A stretch of DNA of 64,000 bases from Arthrobacter sp. StoSoilB5 (GTDB taxonomy: Bacteria > Actinomycetota > Actinomycetes > Actinomycetales > Micrococcaceae). Made by a program: the position numbers and the translations under genes. Every line of letters begins with the position of its first letter. Within the stretch, counting starts at the first letter, position 1. Location of the stretch: assembly GCF_019977235.1 (NCBI RefSeq), contig NZ_AP024646.1:2914001-2978000 (forward strand), in the 5' to 3' direction. The notes under the pieces are model-generated. The model made no database searches. It saw only the letters and a program-made list of their open reading frames with translations, and had not been told where the DNA came from. Positions 24,058-31,876 of this stretch are shown piece by piece.

Positions 24058-24489
24058 ATGACAACCCGCCTCAACCCGTATATCTCGTTCCGCGACAATG
24101 CCAGGGACGCAATCAACTTCTACGAGTCCGTCTTTGGTGGCGAACTGACACTCAGCACTTTCGGCGAATACCAGGCGAGCGAAGACCCCGCCGAAGCTGA
24201 GAAGGTCATGCACTCCATGCTGGTGACCCCCAACGGATTGACGTTAATGGCCGCTGACACGCCCAACGGCATGGACTACAACCCCGGCAACAACATGTCG
24301 GTCTCGCTAAGCGGCCAGTCCGAGGACGAGGCCGAGCTTCGTGGTTACTGGGACAAACTGGCCGACGGCGGTACCGTCACCATGCCCCTGGAAAGCGCAC
24401 CTTGGGGCGACACTTTCGGGATGTGCGTGGACAAGTTTGGCATCGCGTGGCTGGTCAACATTGCAGGAGCGCAACAACAGGAGCAGTAG
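24058..24489 (+). CDS. VOC superfamily protein (PhnB-like)
   Basis: 143 residues opening TTRLNPYISFRDNARDAINFYESVFGG and ending near WGDTFGMCVDKFGIAWLVNIAG, typical of PhnB-like VOC proteins often annotated as glyoxalase family. AGGAGA precedes the start by about 8 bases. It differs strongly in sequence from the preceding VOC protein, so the two are not a recent duplication. Role unknown. Confidence 0.87.
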   Translation: MTTRLNPYISFRDNARDAINFYESVFGGELTLSTFGEYQASEDPAEAEKVMHSMLVTPNGLTLMAADTPNGMDYNPGNNMSVSLSGQSEDEAELRGYWDKLADGGTVTMPLESAPWGDTFGMCVDKFGIAWLVNIAGAQQQEQ

Positions 24490-24520
24490 CAGGCCGCGCG
24501 GAACGACGAAACAACGAATG

Positions 24521-24546
24521 CCTCATCCAGTGCGCGCTGGACGAGG
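24521..24546. terminator. Inverted repeat between convergent genes
   Basis: CCTCATCCAG and CTGGACGAGG pair (nine of ten) around a six-base loop between the second VOC gene and the convergent Lrp-type gene. There is no clear T-run, so it may be a weak bidirectional terminator. Confidence 0.4.
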
Positions 24547-24565
24547 TATTCGCGTGTCCGGGCAC

Positions 24566-25549
24566 CTACATGATCCGTCGTCCCGAAGGGTCCAGCCTGA
24601 CCCCGACGTGCTTGGGGGTGCGCAATACGACGGAACGGTCCATGATCTCCACCATGGGCAATCGTTCGCCCAGTTGCCGCTCCAAGATTGTCATGTCCTC
24701 AAGCCGGCGAAGCCACACCGACATGACAATCGAATACAGCCCACCAGTGGTGACCACCAGACGCACTTCTCCTAGGCCGACCAACCTGGCCGCCACTGCC
24801 TCCACCTGCGTGGCCGGGACACGAAGGAAGTACCAAACGTTGACCGGCCAAGGAGACAATGTACGGGCGATTTCCAGCCGGACAACGATCCGATCCTGGG
24901 CAAGGGCTGCCCCGAGGGCGCTCTTCGCGCGCGGTGGGCTGATTCCCAGCTTTTGGGATATTTCAGTAATCGAGGCCCGACCATCAGCGCGTAGGATCCA
25001 AAAAAGTTGTTCTTCCAGGTCCGCCGATGCGCCCTTCACGGCCGGACTTGGTTGAGGTGCTGCGCGTTCTATGAGTTTTACCTCGTGGTCCTGCAAGGAG
25101 CGCAAGCGCCAGCTCCGGGCGTCGGCCACCAGATTGATGCCGAGATGGGTTCTTGTGCTGCGGACACCGTTCACGGTTGGCAGGCGGTCCAAAATGAACC
25201 GTCCAAGGCTTGCCTCATCGCGGCACACGACGGTGATGACCATATCCCTGCCACCTGCGGTGTGATCTATTGAGAGCACATCCGGCTCCGCCGCGAGTTC
25301 TTCGGTCACTGCTGCCATGCTGGCAGGCGAGCACTCAACTTCCACCAAGGCAAAGGCGACATTGGAACCTCGCCCACGATAGGTTGCTACCCATGCCAGC
25401 CCTTCACCGGAAAGAAAATTCCAGCGTCGGGCCAAGGTGACTGCATCGGCACGCACACCAGGTGCCAATGCCGTCCATGGTGCCCGGGGGCGGATCTGAA
25501 GGGCATGCAGGAGTTTGAGGTCCCGTTCATCAAAGTCGAAATCCTGCAT
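24566..25549 (-). CDS. Double-domain Lrp/AsnC family regulator
   Basis: The 327-residue protein is two Lrp/AsnC units in tandem: a first helix-turn-helix plus sensor (residues about 1-150, DFDERDLKLLHALQ then VEVECSPASMAAVTEELA) and a second (about 175-327, LEEQLFWILRADGRASITEI then LRVPATQVEAVAARL). Double Lrp proteins are common in actinobacteria. It is divergent from the sigma-factor gene across a 100-base region with an inverted repeat. Effector unknown, probably an amino or organic acid. Confidence 0.85.
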   Translation of the reverse strand: MQDFDFDERDLKLLHALQIRPRAPWTALAPGVRADAVTLARRWNFLSGEGLAWVATYRGRGSNVAFALVEVECSPASMAAVTEELAAEPDVLSIDHTAGGRDMVITVVCRDEASLGRFILDRLPTVNGVRSTRTHLGINLVADARSWRLRSLQDHEVKLIERAAPQPSPAVKGASADLEEQLFWILRADGRASITEISQKLGISPPRAKSALGAALAQDRIVVRLEIARTLSPWPVNVWYFLRVPATQVEAVAARLVGLGEVRLVVTTGGLYSIVMSVWLRRLEDMTILERQLGERLPMVEIMDRSVVLRTPKHVGVRLDPSGRRIM

Positions 25550-25581
25550 GGAACGTCTACTTCCAACAAATTGCCTGCGTT

Positions 25582-25631
25582 TTGAGTGTGACCAATCACT
25601 TGCTGCCTAGATTCTAGGCGTCACCACTCAA
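25582..25631. promoter_or_regulatory. Inverted repeat TTGAGTG-TGAC / GTCACCACTCAA
   Basis: Arms TTGAGTGTGAC (25582-25592) and GTCACCACTCAA (25620-25631) are inverted copies with one inserted base, separated by 27 bases that include CTAGATTCTAG. The site lies in the divergent promoter between the Lrp-type regulator and the sigma factor and is a likely autoregulatory operator. Confidence 0.45.
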
Positions 25632-25649
25632 ACACTTCGGAAGGCAGCC

Positions 25650-26534
25650 ATGCTTGCTCCCATCCTGCCGTTCGGCCGCGTCCAATCTTCCACGACGGCT
25701 CAGCAAGTACAAGTGCTTCCGAAGCCTGCACTTAGCCAGCAGGGGAGGGGACTGGGCACACACCCAATAGTGGCGGGCGAGAGTGAAACATTTCTGCTTG
25801 CTTCCGTGCGCGGGGGTGACTCTGGATCCTACGAGGAGCTTTTTCGCCGGCACCAAAGCATCGCCACCTATGTCGCCCGGACTGAATCGGATAATCCAAC
25901 GGATGCTGACGACGTGGTCTCCGAGGCATTTGCATCGATCCTGGAATCCCTGCTGGGGGGCAGGGGACCGGTGGACTCATTCAGGGCTTATCTGTTGACC
26001 ACCGTCCGGCGAATGTCGCACCGCCGCAATCTTCAAAGCAGACGAGCAGCGGCGACGGTGAATGGCGTTGAGAGTCAGGTCATGGATGTTAACGATGATC
26101 CTGTTCTCAAAGACTTCGAGAATACGATCCTTATGCTGGCGTTCCGTTCCCTGCCATCCCGCTGGCAGGCCGTACTTTGGCACGTGGACGTTGAGGGAAT
26201 GAAGCCGGCTACAGCGGCCCGGGCTATGGAACTGACTCCAAACGCTGTGTCGTCATTGCTCATCCGGGCACGGGAAGGTCTCCGCCAGGCGTACCTGCAA
26301 AAACATGTGCAGGAATCAGCGACGGACCCTTGCGCGGACTTTTCCCGCTACTTAGGCAAATACGTCCGAAATGCAGTGCGCCGGACGGCCCACGACAAGG
26401 TTCGCCACCACTTGGACAATTGCCTTCAATGCACAGGTGTGGTGGCTGAGTTGGTGGACGTTCAGTCACGAATGAAACATGCCGGCGCCCACGCTGGAAA
26501 TACGGGTGCCTCGGAGTTTGCCTTCCTCGGCTGA
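25650..26534 (+). CDS. ECF-like sigma factor with C-terminal zinc finger
   Basis: 294 residues; GGAAGG five bases before the ATG. Region 2 lies around residues 48-115 (YEELFRRHQSIATYVARTE, DADDVVSEAFASIL) and region 4 around 150-205 (FRSLPSRWQAVLWHVDVEGMKPATAARAM, SSLLIRAREGLRQAY). After about residue 215 it has an anti-sigma-type zinc-finger sequence ending HHLDNCLQCTGVVAELV (His-x3-Cys-x2-Cys). Sigma factors fused to their own zinc-finger domain occur in actinobacteria and may be self-inhibited. No separate anti-sigma gene is adjacent. Confidence 0.85.
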   Translation: MLAPILPFGRVQSSTTAQQVQVLPKPALSQQGRGLGTHPIVAGESETFLLASVRGGDSGSYEELFRRHQSIATYVARTESDNPTDADDVVSEAFASILESLLGGRGPVDSFRAYLLTTVRRMSHRRNLQSRRAAATVNGVESQVMDVNDDPVLKDFENTILMLAFRSLPSRWQAVLWHVDVEGMKPATAARAMELTPNAVSSLLIRAREGLRQAYLQKHVQESATDPCADFSRYLGKYVRNAVRRTAHDKVRHHLDNCLQCTGVVAELVDVQSRMKHAGAHAGNTGASEFAFLG

Positions 26535-26548
26535 GCGCTCAGCCGAGG
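26525..26548. terminator. Perfect 24-bp palindrome over two stop codons
   Basis: CCTCGGCTGAGC followed directly by its reverse complement. It spans the last codons and stop of the sigma-factor gene and runs through the stop of the convergent SDR gene, so one element probably ends both transcripts. Confidence 0.55.
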
Positions 26549-27279
26549 GAATCATTCTCCTTCTTCATGAAGTAATCCACACCGGTGTAACCGCCATCAG
26601 CGACGATGGAAGCGCCCGTGATGAAGGATGCATCTGAGCTGAGAAGAAATGCGACGATCCTGGCTATGTCTTCCGGGCTGCCATTGCGACCCAACGGAGT
26701 GAGACGTGCCGCTTCGTAACGTTCGGACAGGATGCCGGAGTCAACCCAGCCGGGAGTCACAGCATTAACTCGAACTCCACGGGGGCCAAGCACGTTGGCG
26801 AGACTGCGGGTGACAGACAGAAGAGCTGCCTTGCTGGCTGAGTAAGCGATGCTGCGGAAGGACCCGATGTGCGCGTCTGTACTGGCTATGTTAACGATGC
26901 TCCCACCGTGAGGCATACGGAGGCCGATTTCCTGGGCAAGGATGAGGGGTGCGGTGACATTTACCTCGAAGGTTTTGTCCCACACGTCAAACGTGAATTC
27001 CTCAAAGGACTCCTTTTCAAGGATCCCGGCATTGTTGACCAGCGCATGAAACTGAAATTCATCACAAATCCGGCGAACGAAGTCCCGCGTCCGGGATCGA
27101 TCTGTCAGATCAAGCTGGCGCATGTCTACCCCGTGCGTGCGGTTGAGTTCCCTGGCTTCGTCGAGGCCGGTGTTGTATGTTGCAACAACTTTCCAGCCAA
27201 GTCCTGAGAGATGTTCGGAAATGGATCGGCCGATTCCTCGCGCGCCACCCGTAACCAAGACATTACGTTCACTTGCCAT
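26539..27279 (-). CDS. Short-chain dehydrogenase/reductase
   Basis: 246 residues of a classical SDR: TGGARGIGRSIS near residue 10, NNAG at about 93, catalytic Ser in NIASTDAHIG, YSASK (Tyr/Lys) and a C-terminal GASIVADGGYTG. It resembles FabG-type 3-oxoacyl-ACP/alcohol dehydrogenases, but the substrate is unknown. Convergent with the sigma factor and not in an operon. The region upstream (27280-27440) shows no gene. Confidence 0.87.
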   Translation of the reverse strand: MASERNVLVTGGARGIGRSISEHLSGLGWKVVATYNTGLDEARELNRTHGVDMRQLDLTDRSRTRDFVRRICDEFQFHALVNNAGILEKESFEEFTFDVWDKTFEVNVTAPLILAQEIGLRMPHGGSIVNIASTDAHIGSFRSIAYSASKAALLSVTRSLANVLGPRGVRVNAVTPGWVDSGILSERYEAARLTPLGRNGSPEDIARIVAFLLSSDASFITGASIVADGGYTGVDYFMKKENDSLG

Positions 27280-27441
27280 CGTGCCGCCTCCAATTCTCTA
27301 GTTGGGGGATTGCATAGTCATACAGTGACGCCTAGCTGTGCCGAACGCCAGAGCACGTCTGAAGCTATGGCGTCGACGGCGAGGTGAGCAGGAGAGGGAC
27401 TGATTGATCCATATGATGACATACGAAAACCACTACTTTAC

Positions 27442-27493
27442 ATAATGTAGATTATCGGCGTTCCACGCACGGGAGTAGAAGTGGATGCGAGAA
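27442..27493 (+). repeat. Direct repeat, copy 1 (recombinase 5' region)
   Basis: This 52-base stretch aligns without gaps to 49728-49779: 36 of the last 41 bases match (ATTATCGGCGTTC..CACGGGAGTAGAAGT..TGCGAG) and 7 of the first 11. Here it precedes and enters the decayed recombinase gene. A near-palindrome TACATAATGTA overlaps its start. The copies are 22,286 bases apart in the same orientation. Confidence 0.7.
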
Positions 27494-28544
27494 CTCCCGT
27501 TCCTTGACGAATTTGGCGTTATGGCTGGCGGGCACAGATGCTGGCCCGTGGGCTCACGACGCAGACCATCAGCTGCCAGTTGCTGGAACGGTTCCAGGAG
27601 TTCACGGGTGAATTTCCGTGGCAATGGCGTCCAATGGACATTGAGGAATTTCTGGCCGGGCTGCGTTCCGGTGAGAAGCCGATCAGCTTGACGACGCTGC
27701 GCTCGTACAACAATGCCGTGGCGATGTTCTGAGCCTACCTGACGCACCCTGGCTACGGATGGGGGTGAGTTCTGCGAACGCACTTTCGGCGATATTCCAA
27801 GCCAGATCTGCTTTGAATGGAACACGCCCAGGCACACGACCGATGACGCCGTCCCGGCAGCGCGGCGGGCGTTCACCAAGCCGGAACTCCAACGGATTTT
27901 CGATCACATCGACGATCTCGTCGACCGTGAGTACGCGGCCGGCACAAAGCGCTGGCTGCCCCTGTTCCGTGATTCTGTGGCGTTTAAAGTCTGTTATGCC
28001 TATGGGCTTCGCCGGCGTGAGATGACGATGCTGGATCTTGAGGACTTCGGGCCGAATCCCCACGTGAGTGAGTATGGCCGGTTCGGTGCCATCCAGGTGC
28101 GGTTTGCCAAAGGCAATGCAGGTTCAGGGCCCAGGCGGCGCACTGTTCTGACCGTGCCGGAGTTCGACTGGGTCGTCGATCAGCTGAGGACGTGGACATC
28201 CGGAGGGATGCGGGCGAATTTCGCAACAGCGGACCGGTCATCGGCGATGTGGCCAAGCGAGCGGGGCGCCCGGATGTCGCTTGGTTCTTTCGGGGATGCC
28301 TTTGCAGCTGCACGGGATGCCGTTGGATTGCCAAACGAGCTGGGGGCTGCACTGCCTCAGGCATTCGTATGTGACATATTTGATCGAAGCCGGCTACGAC
28401 CCGGCATTCGTGCAGACGCAGGTCGGCCACTCGTACGCCTCGACCACCGGCCTCTACACATCGGTATCGTCGGACTTCAAGCAGAAAACCGTGCAGCAGA
28501 TGATCGCCCGCCGCATCACGAACCTGGAGGACCCCGATGCCTGA
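27453..28544 (+). pseudogene. Decayed tyrosine recombinase (integrase)
   Basis: Three frames must be joined to read one tyrosine recombinase. The N-terminal SAM-like part (GLTTQTISCQLLERFQEF) lies at 27545-27732 and ends in an in-frame TGA at 27730 where neighbouring sequence suggests Cys. A one-base insertion near 27766 moves to the frame with YGLRRREMTMLDLEDFG (catalytic Arg). A second near 28345 moves to LHCLRHSYVTYLIEAGYD, VGHSYASTTGLY (catalytic His-x2-Arg, His, Tyr). The first 30 codons are also disrupted. Likely the relic of a phage-type or transposon recombinase; inactive as it stands. Confidence 0.85.
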
Positions 28545-28913
28545 ACAGCGCCGGATCGGCTACCGCTGGAACTTGCGCGCCCTCATGGCGAAGCGCAACC
28601 TCTGGAAGACCACCGAGTTGATGCCCCTTCTGAGATCCCGCGGCATCAACCTCTCTGAGAGCCAGGTCTACCGGCTGGTCACCGCCACCCCCGAACGCAT
28701 CCCGGCCGACATATCCACCCCGGGCACCTCACAACACGCATCAGCAAGCTGTTCAGCACGCGGGCCGCACGACTTGGAACTCGCCACGAACTCACCAAAC
28801 TCGCACCCGTGGCCATCATCGCCGAAACCCTCGGCTACTCCCCCAAAACCATCGAACGCCACGCCACAGACTCGGCCGCCGCTTATGCCCAATACATTGC
28901 CGCACGCAAATAA
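28537..28913 (+). pseudogene. Truncated XRE-type gene joined to a recombinase tail
   Basis: It starts with an ATG overlapping the recombinase end and reads a helix-turn-helix protein (RIGYRWNLRALMAKRNLWKT, INLSESQVYRLVTATPERI), the small regulator usual after this recombinase type. It breaks off near 28715. A different frame then encodes the C-terminus of another recombinase (RISKLFSTRAARLGTRHEL, IAETLGYSPKTIERHA) to TAA 28911. An internal deletion probably fused two genes of the same element. Confidence 0.65.
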
Positions 28914-28926
28914 CGACCTTGAAGGT

Positions 28927-29214
28927 TTACCCACGCTCCTCGTGAGCGGATCGCCAGACGCCTTCGAAAGTCGATGCTGCGATCGGCTCTGCTTTGAACT
29001 CAGACTGCTCGTTGATCTCCTCCAAGGAAGGAAGGGCAACTTCCGAGAGCCAACTGCTCCCAGTGGCCGTTAATTCGTCCGCGAAGGTGGTGGAGCCGTC
29101 CCGGAACTGTTCGACTTTGCGCGTCTCGAACCCTTTGGCATCTATCTCGCTATAGATCACGATCGGCTCTTCGTCGAAGCCGTGGTGCCATTCCACTCGT
29201 TGGTACCATTCCAT
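28927..29214 (-). CDS. DUF6881 protein (immunity-like)
   Basis: 95 residues from the ATG at 29214; a TTG at 29241 would add nine residues. The sequence MEWYQRVEWHHGFDEEPIVI, YSEIDAKGFETRKVEQFRDG and LPSLEEINEQSEF fits DUF6881, small proteins often found in toxin-immunity loci. It converges on the recombinase tail. No cognate toxin is seen. The following 29242-29430 shows no gene. Confidence 0.65.
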   Translation of the reverse strand: MEWYQRVEWHHGFDEEPIVIYSEIDAKGFETRKVEQFRDGSTTFADELTATGSSWLSEVALPSLEEINEQSEFKAEPIAASTFEGVWRSAHEERG

Positions 29215-29430
29215 AGCAACACCATAGGGCCCTGACCCCAAATGACTTAGTTGAACGTCACGTGCGACAAAACGGTCTACTCCCGCCTCATGAATAACCG
29301 TGCATGCCAGTTGAACGAGAGCGGAAGCAGCTCCCGGAGCCCACCGGCCGGGGACTCTCTATGAGACTCAAATTGGCGCCGCTTAAAGGGCGTATTGTGC
29401 GAGATTTTGCGCACGACCACACAATGGAGC

Positions 29431-29673
29431 CTAAGCTGGTCCGGTCTGATTGCGCCCAGTCGCGGGTAGGTCATAGAGGGGGTGGTACGCCGGCAGTGTC
29501 CCGAGGGATGGCTGCTGTAGCATCCGCCAGGTGGTCGGTTCGCTTTTTGCTGGAGGCATCAAGGTGCCCTCGCTCAGAAACATCGTGCGCTGGCCTTCTG
29601 CGTTGGGGCTCCACCACCCTGTCATAGGGCAATGTTCACCGGTCCGGGCCCAATGATTACTGCGCTTCTTCAT
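29431..29673 (-). CDS. Unknown 80-residue protein, TGWW motif
   Basis: An excellent ribosome site (AAAGGAG, seven bases) and an ATGA overlap with the upstream gene support it. It contains GEHCPMTGWWSPNAEG and EGTLMPPAKSEPTTWRML. That pattern (CPxTGWW.P ... G..MP ... W) recalls short domains near bacterial effector/immunity genes, but I cannot name a family with certainty. Confidence 0.5.
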   Translation of the reverse strand: MKKRSNHWARTGEHCPMTGWWSPNAEGQRTMFLSEGTLMPPAKSEPTTWRMLQQPSLGTLPAYHPLYDLPATGRNQTGPA

Positions 29674-29918
29674 TTCAAGGCTCCTTTCTCGTCCGGGACT
29701 TGAGGCTGGGCGGCGTTCACGCAAACCCAAACTTCGTAGTCCTCGGCCTTCTCAAACATCTGTCGAGTGCAAGTGCCGTCTGCGGTCAGCCACATAACTT
29801 CCGAATCTGAAGTGGCCTCTTCGATGAAACCTCTCCGCACAACGTTGTCCCGACGTCTTACCTCCACGAAGTGACCTCGTAGGAGGGACCAGCCGTCATA
29901 TCTGTACATCTCGATCAT
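29670..29918 (-). CDS. Unknown 82-residue protein
   Basis: First gene of a two-gene unit; its TGA overlaps the next ATG. It reads MIEMYRYDGWSLLRGHFVEV, then VVRRGFIEEATSDSEVMWL, suggesting a small beta-barrel (SH3-like). It has no membrane helix and no known motif. The location beside a recombinase relic and a DUF6881 gene suggests an accessory defence or immunity cassette. Confidence 0.45.
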   Translation of the reverse strand: MIEMYRYDGWSLLRGHFVEVRRRDNVVRRGFIEEATSDSEVMWLTADGTCTRQMFEKAEDYEVWVCVNAAQPQVPDEKGALK

Positions 29919-29989
29919 GAGTACTACCTGCTGTCAAAGGGCTGAAAATCACGTGGCTTGTGGCGGCGCGCTCTCCGGGTGGGCACAGC

Positions 29990-30082
29990 GCACGACTCGA
30001 GGGCCTATGGCGTGGTGGGCGCAGCCTCTACATGAGTCCTACGCCCACCACCTGCATTCACTGGTTAGGGCTCTAGTCGTGC
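29990..30082. repeat. Nested inverted repeats
   Basis: The outer arms GCACGACT (29990-29997) and AGTCGTGC (30075-30082) extend with mismatches. The inner arms GTGGTGGGCG (30012-30021) and CGCCCACCAC (30042-30051) are perfect with a 20-base loop. The structure lies just downstream of the ABC transporter operon (minus strand) and may terminate it, or be an element end or recombination site. No T-run follows. The rest of 29919-30105 has no gene. Confidence 0.5.
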
Positions 30083-30105
30083 ACCGAACCGGAGACGGTA
30101 CCCGT

Positions 30106-30933
30106 TCACGATGCGGTCAGCATTGTTTCGTCAGGTAGGGACTCCCCCGCGTGGGCGGCGAACTGCGCGGAGATCTGCTGGACGCTCTGGCGCTGCATTT
30201 CGTCCTTGTTCAGATCCATGACTATGGTTCCCGCGTGAAGCATGAGCAGCCGGTCGGCGTGTTTGAGCGCATGCGCCATGTCGTGAGTAACCATGAGAGC
30301 TGTTGTTCCAGACTCTTTCACGATGCGCTCAGTGACTTCCTTGATTCGTTGGGCACTGTTTGGGTCGAGAGCCGCCGTATGTTCATCGAGGAGCATGACA
30401 GCCGGTGAGCCGAGAGCGGCGATGGCAAGGGCGATCGCTTGCCTTTGGCCTCCGGAGAGGCTCTCTGAGGTCGCATGAAGCCGGTTTTCAAGGCCCATTC
30501 CCAGCATCTCGATCTGCCTCACGGCCAGCTCTCGAACTGCCTTGTTTCTGGCAGGAGTCAGCCTGTATCTCTGACGGGTACCAGAGAGGGCCATGGCGAA
30601 GTTTTCCTCAACTGTTAGCGATGAAATCATGTTGTCTTGCGGATTCTGACGCACACGGCGAACTAGGGGAACCCGCTTCCAGGAAGGGAGGAAAGTTATG
30701 TCTTTTCCCCGGACTGAGATCCGTCCTGAGTCTGGCAGAACTGTTCCCGAGACCATGTTCAGAAGCGTGGATTTACCTGCGCCGTTGGATCCTACGACGG
30801 CGACGGTGGTTCCCTTCTCGATGGTCAGAGAGAAATTTGTGATGACCTTGTTGACTTCTTTGCCAAGCCCTTTGAATTGCTTGGCAAGATGGACGATCTC
30901 CAGGTCGGGGGCTGAGTTAGAAGAAACTAGCAA
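30106..30933 (-). CDS. ABC transporter ATP-binding protein (TrpZ/ABC.X4 type)
   Basis: 275 residues from a TTG start at 30933, six bases after AGGAGG; a GTG at 30936 is the alternative. Walker A GSNGAGKST, signature LSGGQRQAIALAIAAL, Walker B VMLLDEHTAALD and the switch His in VTHDMAHALKHAD are all present. It overlaps the permease 3' end. With the permease and lipoprotein it forms a TrpXYZ-like importer, a family linked to aromatic amino acids in Gram-positives. Here it adjoins an amine catabolic cluster and probably imports its substrate. Confidence 0.87.
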   Translation of the reverse strand: MLVSSNSAPDLEIVHLAKQFKGLGKEVNKVITNFSLTIEKGTTVAVVGSNGAGKSTLLNMVSGTVLPDSGRISVRGKDITFLPSWKRVPLVRRVRQNPQDNMISSLTVEENFAMALSGTRQRYRLTPARNKAVRELAVRQIEMLGMGLENRLHATSESLSGGQRQAIALAIAALGSPAVMLLDEHTAALDPNSAQRIKEVTERIVKESGTTALMVTHDMAHALKHADRLLMLHAGTIVMDLNKDEMQRQSVQQISAQFAAHAGESLPDETMLTAS

Positions 30934-31864
30934 CACGGTCCTCCTCGTAGAATTTGACGCGTGACATTTGGAGATTGTTTCGTCCGCGTTTGGATGTAAG
31001 TCCGGTGAGCATGTTGCCGTTGTTACGCAACCACACGACGAGCACAACAAGTGCTGCTGTGATCAGCTGAACAAGGTTAGGATTGATGCCCAGTTGGATC
31101 GCGTAGACCACAACGAGCCGGTAGATGAAGACCCCCAGGATGAGTCCGATGAGGACAAGGGTCGTCTTGTTGGTGCGAACAAGGCTGAGCCCAACCATCA
31201 TTCCTGCGAGTCCGATGACGATGATTCCGTTTTGTATGGTGACGTCCATGAAGCCTTGATTTTGGACGATCAAGGCACCCGATACGCCGGCGAGCCCGTT
31301 GCCGATCGCCAAACCGACGACCTGCCTGGATTCAGTTCGGATACCCAGACCTCGGGCCGTCTGAATACTCTGGCCTGAGGCGATCAAGGAGACACCATAC
31401 TGTGTGCGGAGGAAGACCAGAATTGCGGCGCTCAGAAGGATCGTGATGGCAGAGCCGGCGAGTATCGTCGACATCTGGGGGGTCAGCCCCAGACTCTGGA
31501 ACCAGGAGAAGACGCTCTTTTTGCCCATCAGAGAGAGATTTCCGCTGCCCATGATGACGAGCGCCACCGAATATGCGGCCGCCGAGACCAGGATGCTTGC
31601 CAGCAGGACGTTGAGTCGAAGCCACAAGTGCATCGCCGCGGTCACGAGGCCGGTGAGAGCCCCGGCAATCATTGCGACCAGGATTGCGACGAGTGGGTTC
31701 GCTCCATTAATCGCCAGAACGGCTCCCGTCGCTCCGCCGATGCCAAACGATCCTTGCATCGTGAAGTCGGGCAGGCTTAGGACGCCCATGGTGATGTAGA
31801 TACCTAGGACGAGCGGGATGTACAACAGCCCCACCTGGACTGCGATAGTGATTGATTCAAGCAC
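30917..31864 (-). CDS. ABC transporter permease (BPD_transp_2 type)
   Basis: 315 residues with eight to nine hydrophobic segments. YIPLVLGIYITMGVLSLPDF and AGVSGALIVQNQGFMDV are typical of the LivH/TrpY-like permeases that serve the ABC.X4 class. The C-terminal cytoplasmic tail is polar. Between the binding protein (12 bases upstream) and the ATPase (overlap). Specificity must come from the lipoprotein. Confidence 0.87.
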   Translation of the reverse strand: MLESITIAVQVGLLYIPLVLGIYITMGVLSLPDFTMQGSFGIGGATGAVLAINGANPLVAILVAMIAGALTGLVTAAMHLWLRLNVLLASILVSAAAYSVALVIMGSGNLSLMGKKSVFSWFQSLGLTPQMSTILAGSAITILLSAAILVFLRTQYGVSLIASGQSIQTARGLGIRTESRQVVGLAIGNGLAGVSGALIVQNQGFMDVTIQNGIIVIGLAGMMVGLSLVRTNKTTLVLIGLILGVFIYRLVVVYAIQLGINPNLVQLITAALVVLVVWLRNNGNMLTGLTSKRGRNNLQMSRVKFYEEDRVASFF

Positions 31865-31876
31865 AGAATTTCCGTT

